DNA from: Dehalococcoidia bacterium
GTDB lineage: Bacteria > Chloroflexota > Dehalococcoidia > GIF9 > AB-539-J10
DNA length: 7,782 nt
Reading direction: 5' to 3'
Assembly (NCBI GenBank): GCA_003562555.1
Contig: PWUO01000133.1
Coordinates: 1-7,782 of the forward strand
Shown here: positions 1-5,589 of the stretch, one piece after another
Layout: each line of letters opens with the position of its first letter
How positions within the stretch are numbered: the stretch's first letter is position 1
The notes under the pieces: generated by a model
Told to the model about the DNA's origin: nothing
Databases searched by the model: none
The model's input: only the letters and a program-made list of their open reading frames with translations
Position numbers and translations under genes: made by a program

Positions 1-487
1 CAACCAGTTCGACTCGCCCCGACCAGGAGTCCGAAAGCGTTTCCAGCTCCGTATCAAGCCCGTGGCTCCCGACCGGAAGCGAGAGGTAGAACTCGCACGG
101 TGTGAGTCCGGGATCGTTGAAACAGAACCAGTTTTCCCACGGCTCCAGCCGGCTCGCGAGGATTTCCATTCGGTCGCTGGTGGGCGACGGACACACGGCG
201 TTGTACATGGGGTTGACCGTGTAACTGCCATCGAGCACATGAGTCGCGGTCAGGACCGCCCGCATGCCGTGAACGACCTTCACATCCACAACGGGATACG
301 CAACGTTCCGGTTGAACGGACGGCGTGCCCAGGACTCCGGATGCGGTTCCCGCGGGCTCGGGTCGGTTGCCCGTGGTATCTTCGCGTTTCGATCGCTATA
401 GATCCGCACCTCACCTATCGGTGCGACCGGCTCTGCGACAACGCGCAACGTGCGTCCGCTCAGCGATACGCGAAGTGGCTTGCTCAT
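1..487 (-). CDS. Unrecognised protein, N-terminal 162 residues (3' end cut by window edge)
   Basis: The reading frame opens with ATG at 487 and runs without a stop to the left edge, so the C-terminus is missing. The start is well supported: a GGGAGAG ribosome-binding sequence lies five bases upstream, and the ATG overlaps the TGA stop of the preceding gene by four bases (ATGA), which implies translational coupling. The product begins MSKPLRVSLSGRTLRVV and has no signal peptide or membrane segment, so a cytoplasmic location is inferred. The visible part alternates short hydrophobic strands with turns (for example VVDVKVVHG near residues 67-75, MRAVLTATH near 76-84), which suggests a beta-rich domain. 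Aromatic residues cluster in WENWFCFNDPG at about 123-133. I do not recognise the family. Its coupling to the oligogalacturonate-lyase-like gene suggests a shared pathway, perhaps handling the same imported oligosaccharide. It could be the N-terminal domain of a larger enzyme. That a gene exists here is nearly certain; its function is unknown. Confidence 0.85.
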   Translation of the reverse strand, partial: MSKPLRVSLSGRTLRVVAEPVAPIGEVRIYSDRNAKIPRATDPSPREPHPESWARRPFNRNVAYPVVDVKVVHGMRAVLTATHVLDGSYTVNPMYNAVCPSPTSDRMEILASRLEPWENWFCFNDPGLTPCEFYLSLPVGSHGLDTELETLSDSWSGRVELV

Positions 488-1785
488 AGCATCTCTCCCA
501 TTTCTACCAGATGGACGTAGCGGTGCCCATTCCGGGTACCATTTATCACGACCCGTTGATACTCCCTGTCCCAGGCCGGGTGCATGTCAACGCGGAGCGC
601 GTCGTAGGGGCCGGAGGCAGGCGTAGTCAGCGGCATCCAGAGAAGCGAACGCTCCTTCCCGGAGCGCGTGTCTATCCACCGCAGCGGACAGACGCCGCCA
701 TCGCGAGCGACGCTCTCACGAGGATACGCATCCGTGAGGATGTGGTGCCCGTCCGGGTGCAGCGTCGGATGACCTCCGCCGACTATATCTGGGTCGAATG
801 CCTCAATCGTCGTGCCGTCGTGGCTGATCCGGGCAAACCTGAGCTGTCGGCCATCAGCTCCCACGCCGGCGGCTAATCCTGGGCGCGCACCCAGCGCCCG
901 AACAGAAAGGTTCATGATGATGTGTTCGCCGTCGGGACACCAGTTCGGATGGTGCCCACCCAGCCCCCAGAGGCTCGCGGGAACCGCGACACGCGGTCGA
1001 GAGCCGTCGGCATTGCAGGTAACAAGCGCGCCCTTCCAGCCGGCTCCCGACCGCAGCCCACGATAGCGGACGACGAACATGAGTCGATCGCCGGCAGGAC
1101 TCCATTTCACGTGGAACCCGTAGAGCGCGCCGACAGGCCGGCCGGGACTTCCCAGGTCCGGAAACCCGAGCTGTGACGCAAGCGTCTCGTAGATCTCTGC
1201 AAGGGAGAGGATCAGTCTGGTCTGACCACCGGCAACCTCGCTGACAAAGATCCCATCATCATCAGGCGCTCCCACATTTGGCTCCATGACCTGCTGTGGC
1301 AGTGCAAACCCGTACCCAAGCTGGGTAAACCCGATGCGGTGAAGGCTCGGGCTCGCAATACGGGTGCCGTCCGTGCTGGCGTGGTAGAGGGCCCCGTCGA
1401 GCATGCGCTCGGCTCCGGTCTCAGGGTCGCAAACCACCGCCCGTGCCCTCCAGGCACCGTCATCGAGCCTGTTGAACAGAAGCTCCCGATCACTCGCCCC
1501 CCACTGCACCTGCGCGCCAAGCTGCGTGTCCCAGCATGTGGTCTGCGCGACGGTCCGCGTTGAGCCGGATTCCAGATCCACCAGGACGACGTCGGCACCT
1601 TCCCCGGGAACAGGTAAACGGCGCTCGTCCGCAAGGCGCGTTACCGCAACGTATCTCCCGGAGGGGCTGACCGGAGAGGTGTCGTAGAAGCGGTGGGTAC
1701 ACCCCGGCAGGCCGGTAGTGACCTCGGTGACTGGCACGATACTGTCCAAATCGAGTGCGCGTGCGTCTGGGACTGTGTGATCCAT
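484..1785 (-). CDS. Oligogalacturonate-lyase-like (PL22-type) cytoplasmic beta-propeller protein
   Basis: A 433-residue protein built of repeated propeller blades of the TolB/WD40-like 'SPDG' kind: SPSGRYVAV (residues 40-48), GASDRELLF (96-104), SPAGDRLMF (229-237), CPDGEHIIM (283-291), HPDGHHILT (343-351) and a closing HPAWDREYQRVVI (402-414). The length, the CTHRFYD segment near the N-terminus (29-35) and the HP-containing turns in late blades (GGHHPNW 276-282, GGGHPTLHPDG 336-346, DMHPAW 400-405) resemble oligogalacturonate lyase, a seven-bladed cytoplasmic enzyme that cleaves short pectin oligomers by beta-elimination with a Mn ion. Against the Yersinia enzyme as I remember it, one C-terminal metal histidine appears kept (H402), but a second is Asp (D400) and the glutamine is not kept. 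Other substrates, or a non-catalytic propeller, are therefore possible. There is no signal peptide. The frame stays open upstream to 1989, but that stretch overlaps the binding-protein gene and the terminator hairpin, so the ATG at 1785 is preferred; its ribosome-binding site is weak. The stop overlaps the next start. Confidence 0.8.
   Translation of the reverse strand: MDHTVPDARALDLDSIVPVTEVTTGLPGCTHRFYDTSPVSPSGRYVAVTRLADERRLPVPGEGADVVLVDLESGSTRTVAQTTCWDTQLGAQVQWGASDRELLFNRLDDGAWRARAVVCDPETGAERMLDGALYHASTDGTRIASPSLHRIGFTQLGYGFALPQQVMEPNVGAPDDDGIFVSEVAGGQTRLILSLAEIYETLASQLGFPDLGSPGRPVGALYGFHVKWSPAGDRLMFVVRYRGLRSGAGWKGALVTCNADGSRPRVAVPASLWGLGGHHPNWCPDGEHIIMNLSVRALGARPGLAAGVGADGRQLRFARISHDGTTIEAFDPDIVGGGHPTLHPDGHHILTDAYPRESVARDGGVCPLRWIDTRSGKERSLLWMPLTTPASGPYDALRVDMHPAWDREYQRVVINGTRNGHRYVHLVEMGEML
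493..499 (-). promoter_or_regulatory. Ribosome-binding site of the left-edge gene
   Basis: GGGAGAG on the minus strand, five bases before the ATG at 487. It lies inside the last codons of the upstream gene. With the ATGA stop/start overlap it fixes the start of the left-edge gene and supports coupled translation. Confidence 0.75.
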
Positions 1786-1796
1786 AGGGTACCCGG

Positions 1797-1827
1797 AAAA
1801 GAAACGGCCCCGGCAGACACCGGGGCC
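1797..1827 (-). terminator. Intrinsic-terminator-like hairpin between binding protein and propeller gene
   Basis: Read on the minus strand, GGCCCCGG (1827-1820), a six-base loop TGTCTG (1819-1814) and CCGGGGCC (1813-1806) form a perfect eight-pair GC stem. It is followed by G and the T-rich run TTTCTTTT (1804-1797). It starts 22 bases after the stop codon of the binding-protein gene and ends 11 bases before the ATG of the propeller gene. This is the classic layout of a factor-independent terminator. Because the downstream genes have no obvious promoter of their own, it probably acts as a partial terminator that keeps binding-protein mRNA in excess. A stabilising 3' hairpin left after processing is the alternative. 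Confidence 0.75.
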
Positions 1828-1849
1828 CCGAATCAGATCGCCGGCCGTC

Positions 1850-3466
1850 TCAGGGATCCATCCTCGTTGGACTGTCGTACCACTGCGATGCGTAGACGAC
1901 GTTGTTCCTGTTCTCCGCGAACCATTCTCCATAGAACTCTTCAAGCTGGGCTCCGCCAATTGCCCGCCAGAGTGCTTCAGCCTGCTCACGCGCCTGGGGT
2001 GCCGTGAGAGAGTTGCCGCTCACAATGGCGCGCGTCCAGATGTCGTACACGTCCTGTCGAGAAGCCATTACCAGTTCGAGTGCAGCCGGAATCACCGGCA
2101 TGCTGTTGCTATCGATCGGTGTCCAGGCGTACTCCTTGTCAGGGTCAAGGTAGAGCGCAATCCCGCGAACGTAGGACTCGTAGACCATGTCCCACTGCGG
2201 TCCGCGGTTCAGGTAGGCGGTTTCTGGGGACACCCAGACCTGTGGCAACAGGATCATCGGAAAGTGGTTCCGCAGGTCAACCGTCCAGCCGAAGAGCTGA
2301 CGTCTCTCATCACCGTCGATGGTGAACCGCGGAATGCCGAGGTTGTCGAACTCAAACGTCTGTCCCTCGGTCCCGTACGTCAGATACATGTACGTATCGA
2401 TCTGCTGCATGAAGTCGGCATACTGGACGGTTGCTTCCGGAACGCGGGTCTGCGCGTTTATGAACGATCGCCCGTCGTAGGGAGCGTCGTGGATCGGGTT
2501 GAAAGAACCGAACTCGGTCGACGGGAAGGCGATGGGAACAAACGATCCGTCCGGAAAGTTCTCCAGGAACGCAAGGTGCAGATTTCCGTCGCGCACGCCG
2601 TTGTTTGCGAAGTAGAGACCCAGCCTGCCCGTGAGGAAATCCTGCTTCGCCTTGTTTCCGTTGTTGTCCGTCAGGAAGTCGCGATCAACCAGGCCGGCGT
2701 CGTAGAGCTGCTTCTTGAACGCGGTGGAAGCCTCCAGGCGATCCCAGTTCAGCACGTACTCGTCACCTTCAATGTAGAAGTCCATCTCCGAACGTCCGAA
2801 CATGATGTCCACCATGAGAGATCCAATCCAGCTCAGGTTGATACCAAGCGTATCGTTCTCACCTGTACCGTTCGGATCGCTATAGGTGAACGCGTACGCG
2901 ACTTCGAAGAGCTCTTCCGCGGTCGACGGGATGGAAAGACCGAGGTTATCCAGCCAGTCGGTTCGCACAAAGAGCGTCCAGTTCGGTCCAATACGCTGTC
3001 CAATCGGAAAAAAGTGCATCTTGCCGTCAGGCATCGTGACGGTGGCTCGAGCCAACGGATACTGCGCGATAAACTCGCTGACTGTCGGAGCGTAATCGGC
3101 CAGGTAGTCGTCGAGAGCAAGCGTAAGCCCTTCGGCGTACTTGCCCTTGTTGTAGTTGGCTCCGTAGCTGAGGATGTAGTCAGGACCATCGCCAGCTGCG
3201 AAAGCCGCGTTCAGTAGCTCCTCCTGTTCCCAGCGCGGATACACTACGTACTGAACGTTGAACGGCAGACTTTCGTTCACCAGGTCAACAAACGGGTTGT
3301 CAGACATTGTTCCCACTTCTTGCGAGATAGTTCCGCGATCGTAGATCGTGGCACGGACAGTCACCTCCGCCGTGGAAACACCGGCTTGACTCGCGCCTGA
3401 TGCGAACACGAACCCCGTGACAATGACCAACGTCACCAGAGTCATACCTACTCTCTTCATACTCAT
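1850..3466 (-). CDS. Extracellular solute-binding protein of a carbohydrate ABC importer (LplA-type)
   Basis: A 538-residue family-1-type solute-binding protein that would capture the oligosaccharide outside the inner membrane and deliver it to the two permeases encoded upstream. The N-terminus MSMKRVGMTLVTLVIVTGFVFASGAS is a Sec signal peptide: basic MKR, a hydrophobic core, and likely cleavage after VFA or nearby. There is no lipobox cysteine, so a soluble periplasmic protein is predicted rather than a lipoprotein. Family hallmarks are the early segment NAAFAAGDGPDYILSYGAN, the PIGQRIGPNWTLFVRTDWLDNLGL segment that follows the hinge strand, and a calcium-loop-like YSDPNGTGENDTLGI found in many long LplA-like proteins. 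The length of about 540 residues also fits that subfamily, which is longer than MalE-type proteins. The ATG at 3466 is chosen because a GGAGG sits five bases before it; a TTG at 3478 would overlap that site. It lies 74 bases after the second permease and is followed by a terminator-like hairpin. Confidence 0.95.
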   Translation of the reverse strand: MSMKRVGMTLVTLVIVTGFVFASGASQAGVSTAEVTVRATIYDRGTISQEVGTMSDNPFVDLVNESLPFNVQYVVYPRWEQEELLNAAFAAGDGPDYILSYGANYNKGKYAEGLTLALDDYLADYAPTVSEFIAQYPLARATVTMPDGKMHFFPIGQRIGPNWTLFVRTDWLDNLGLSIPSTAEELFEVAYAFTYSDPNGTGENDTLGINLSWIGSLMVDIMFGRSEMDFYIEGDEYVLNWDRLEASTAFKKQLYDAGLVDRDFLTDNNGNKAKQDFLTGRLGLYFANNGVRDGNLHLAFLENFPDGSFVPIAFPSTEFGSFNPIHDAPYDGRSFINAQTRVPEATVQYADFMQQIDTYMYLTYGTEGQTFEFDNLGIPRFTIDGDERRQLFGWTVDLRNHFPMILLPQVWVSPETAYLNRGPQWDMVYESYVRGIALYLDPDKEYAWTPIDSNSMPVIPAALELVMASRQDVYDIWTRAIVSGNSLTAPQAREQAEALWRAIGGAQLEEFYGEWFAENRNNVVYASQWYDSPTRMDP

Positions 3467-3471
3467 ATAGT

Positions 3472-3476
3472 CCTCC
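3472..3476 (-). promoter_or_regulatory. Ribosome-binding site of the solute-binding protein
   Basis: A perfect GGAGG on the minus strand, five bases before the ATG at 3466. It is the strongest Shine-Dalgarno sequence I find in front of any gene here. It decides the start against the in-frame TTG at 3478 (which would put the site inside the gene) and the second ATG at 3460 (too far). Confidence 0.85.
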
Positions 3477-3494
3477 AACTGATATTCTCAATGA

Positions 3495-3530
3495 CGGCAC
3501 CAACCGCTTACCCGGGATAGGTCGGTGTCG
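3495..3530 (-). other. Stem-loop in the leader of the solute-binding protein gene
   Basis: On the minus strand CACCGACC (3527-3520) pairs with GGTTGGTG (3505-3498), giving eight pairs with one G-U, around a 14-base loop that contains the palindrome CCCGGG. Beyond one A-C mismatch the stem can continue by GCG against CGT (the last a G-U pair). It starts about ten bases after the second permease's stop and ends about 20 bases before the GGAGG. No T-run follows, so it is unlikely to be an intrinsic terminator. A processing or stabilising hairpin that raises binding-protein expression is the likely role, as known for leaders of several binding-protein genes; a protein-binding site is possible. 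Confidence 0.5.
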
Positions 3531-3540
3531 CTCCTGAGTG

Positions 3541-4428
3541 CTAACCCTTTATGGATCCCAGCAGGACCCCCTTCACAAAGTGCTTCTGGAGAAACGGATA
3601 GATCATCATCACCGGTAACACCAGCACGACGATTCCTGCGGCCCGCACCGATTCGGGTGCCGAAAGCTCCATGGACTCTCCTGGATCAACCCGTGTCGCT
3701 TCCTCAAGTAGTAGCTGACTACGAATGAGGGTGCGAACCAGGACATTCAGGTTCTGCTTTGAGGAGTCACTAATGTACAGCAGCACCTGGCGGAAAACGT
3801 TCCAGTTCGACACCGAGTAGAACAGTGCCAGCGCGGCAATCGCGGGAACCGCCAGCGGGAGATAGACCCGCAGGAGGAGCTGCAGCTCGGTCGCGCCGTC
3901 TATTCTGCTCGCCTCGTCAAGGCTCTGTGGTATGCCTTCGAAGTAGGTGCGGAGAATCATGATCAGGTAGACGCTTACCAAGCCCGGTAGCCAGATGGCG
4001 AAGTAGCTATTGGTCAATCCGAGACCTCGGACGAGCAGGAACGATGGAATCAAGCCACCGCCGAATATCATGGTGAAAACCATCGCCAACGAAAGAAACC
4101 GCCGCCCGTAGAAATACGGTCGCGAGAGCGGGTAAGCGGCCAGCACGGAAAACAGCAAGTTGATCGCGGTACCGATGACGGTGATCTGGACGCTGTTCAT
4201 GAAACTGCGGACGACCGGGGTACCGGTTACGAGCCTTCTGTACGCGATGGTCGTAAAACCAATCGGGAAGACCGTGACCCGCCCAGAGAGTATGGCAGTG
4301 CTCGAAGAGAAGCTCTGCGCGATGATGTGTAGAACCGGTGCGAGCATCGTCGTGGCCCCGATTATCAGCAGAATCCCGTTTGTGATGTAGAATCCTTGGT
4401 ATCGCCGTCGCTGTTGTAGTTTCGCCAT
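3541..4428 (-). CDS. Carbohydrate ABC transporter inner-membrane permease (YtcP/MalG-type)
   Basis: A 295-residue permease subunit of the binding-protein-dependent importer, partner of the permease encoded just upstream. The hydrophobic segments visible are about 16-38, 74-99, 111-132, 141-159, 188-206 and 262-281, giving the six helices usual for the MalG/YtcP group. The cytoplasmic EAA loop that docks the ATPase is clear at 171-191 (DEASRIDGATELQLLLRVYLP), with the conserved G-(about 10)-LP spacing. The C-terminus FVKGVLLGSIKG (284-295) is the typical 'KGV..GS.KG' ending of this subfamily. The ATG at 4428 gives the expected N-terminus and has AGGTG four bases upstream, partly overlapping the previous gene's stop; the frame extends to 4488 but that part lies inside the previous gene. 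Only seven bases separate it from the first permease, so the two are surely co-transcribed and probably made in equal amounts. Confidence 0.95.
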   Translation of the reverse strand: MAKLQQRRRYQGFYITNGILLIIGATTMLAPVLHIIAQSFSSSTAILSGRVTVFPIGFTTIAYRRLVTGTPVVRSFMNSVQITVIGTAINLLFSVLAAYPLSRPYFYGRRFLSLAMVFTMIFGGGLIPSFLLVRGLGLTNSYFAIWLPGLVSVYLIMILRTYFEGIPQSLDEASRIDGATELQLLLRVYLPLAVPAIAALALFYSVSNWNVFRQVLLYISDSSKQNLNVLVRTLIRSQLLLEEATRVDPGESMELSAPESVRAAGIVVLVLPVMMIYPFLQKHFVKGVLLGSIKG

Positions 4429-4435
4429 GTCGCAC

Positions 4436-5485
4436 CTACCAGAGTGAGCTATCGAATAGCTTTGCAAATTGATTCGTTGCCAGAACAAGCACGAGTCCGA
4501 TGGTGGACTCCATTAGTCCCAGAGCTGTCGTGATGCTGTAGTTCTGCCCGGAGACCGCCATCCTGTAGCTGAAGGTTGATATCACCTCGCTTGACGGACG
4601 AACGATTGCGTTTTGCAGCATGAACACCTGATCAAAGCCAACTTCCATTACGCTGTTCATCGACAGGATGAGAAGGATGATGATCGTCGGTCGGATGCCC
4701 GGTAGCGTGACGTGCCATATTTGTCCGAACTTGCCGGCGCCATCGATCTCCGCGGAGTCGTAGAGCTGGTTGTCGATGGTTCCCATAGCCGCCAGATAGA
4801 TAATCGATCCGAAACCGACGCCCTTCCAGATACCCGATCCTACAAAGATCACAGTCCAGGACCGGGGGCGATACAGGAAAGGAAACGGTTCGAACCCAAG
4901 GGCCACGAGAAAGTTGTTGATCGGACCGTTCTCAATGGAGAACACTGACACTATGATCCCGCCGATGATAACCCAGTTCAGGAAATGCGGGAGATAGAAG
5001 ATCGTCTGCATTGATCGCTTGAAACCCATTCTTCTGACTTCGTTCAGCATGACCGCAAGAATGATCGGGAAGGAGAAGCCTGCGACGATGGAGGCCACGC
5101 TCAGAAAGAGCGTATTCCGGATGATACCAAGGAGCAGTGGGCTGGTGAACATCAGCTGGAAGTTGTTCAGCCCAACCCACGGGCTATCGAACACACCCAG
5201 TGCAAGCCGGAAGTCCTTGAAGGCAAGAGAGATTCCAAGCATCGGCACATACTTGAATACGATGAGCCAGACAAGGACCGGCGCGAACATGACCAAGAGC
5301 GGTACATTGCGACGAAATCGGCGTCGCCGCCGAATTGCCTGGTGGTTCACTACTGGGCGCTGGGTCTCGCCTGATATCGCTGCTGCAAGATCCCGCTGAC
5401 CTCGTGCCGCTTCGGATGCCATGCGTTGCATTAAATACCCGGTTCTGGATCCGCGCAATGCGCTGTTTTCCTGATCGGTGTGCAC
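4436..5485 (-). CDS. Carbohydrate ABC transporter inner-membrane permease (LplB/UgpA-type)
   Basis: A 349-residue permease from the GTG at 5485, heterodimer partner of the permease that follows seven bases later. The subfamily signature FKYVPMLGISLAFKDF (residues 77-92) follows the first membrane helix (61-79), and WVGLNNFQLMF (103-113) precedes the second. Further helices lie near 121-147, 168-184, 212-235, 266-283 and 325-341. The ATPase-docking EAA loop is at 242-262 (YDSAEIDGAGKFGQIWHVTLP). The C-terminus KLFDSSLW resembles the '..S.LW' ending usual in the family. The start is uncertain. Neither GTG 5485 nor ATG 5431 or 5422 has a good ribosome-binding site, and from 5485 some 60 polar and basic residues (including IRRRRRFRR 51-59) precede the first helix, more than usual. 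An internal start at 5431 would give 331 residues, nearer the family norm. The identity of the product is not affected. Confidence 0.93.
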   Translation of the reverse strand: MHTDQENSALRGSRTGYLMQRMASEAARGQRDLAAAISGETQRPVVNHQAIRRRRRFRRNVPLLVMFAPVLVWLIVFKYVPMLGISLAFKDFRLALGVFDSPWVGLNNFQLMFTSPLLLGIIRNTLFLSVASIVAGFSFPIILAVMLNEVRRMGFKRSMQTIFYLPHFLNWVIIGGIIVSVFSIENGPINNFLVALGFEPFPFLYRPRSWTVIFVGSGIWKGVGFGSIIYLAAMGTIDNQLYDSAEIDGAGKFGQIWHVTLPGIRPTIIILLILSMNSVMEVGFDQVFMLQNAIVRPSSEVISTFSYRMAVSGQNYSITTALGLMESTIGLVLVLATNQFAKLFDSSLW

Positions 5486-5589
5486 GATTTGCGCTTTGGC
5501 TACCTCAGTGGCAGGAGAAGACAGTGCCGGATTTGCAGTTGTGTGCTGAATTCCCAGACGCGGTGTTGGTTGCTGCGCCTGGGCGCGGA
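5486..5589 (-). promoter_or_regulatory. Regulator-to-transporter intergenic region, candidate promoter/operator
   Basis: This is the longest gap in the window (104 bases) and the natural place for the regulator to act on the transport genes. No convincing sigma-70 -35/-10 pair is visible. It contains an imperfect direct repeat, CAGCAACCAAC (5575-5565) and CAGCACACAAC (5548-5538), nine of eleven matching and 27 bases apart, which could be a tandem AraC-type half-site but is weak on its own. The permease frame is also open through this whole gap without an ATG, GTG or TTG before 5485. Confidence 0.3.

Noticed and set aside
62..520. 152-codon plus-strand open frame near the left edge
   Set aside because: It is antisense to the left-edge gene, which has a ribosome-binding site and an ATGA coupling to its neighbour. 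The plus-strand frame has neither, and its composition is Arg/His/Pro-rich without domain character.
1786..1989. N-terminal extension of the propeller gene upstream of 1785
   Set aside because: The extra residues would overlap the end of the binding-protein gene and be encoded across the terminator hairpin. They are low in hydrophobic pattern, and the propeller fold begins only after residue 20 from the ATG at 1785.
2264..3217. 317-codon plus-strand open frame
   Set aside because: It lies wholly antisense to the solute-binding protein gene, whose family identity is clear. Its translation is rich in Val and Arg with no recognisable domain, as expected of a shadow frame in GC-rich DNA.
4007..4435. 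142-codon minus-strand frame overlapping the second permease
   Set aside because: It is an out-of-frame shadow of the permease; its translation is Arg/His-rich and non-membrane, whereas the permease frame shows helices and an EAA loop.
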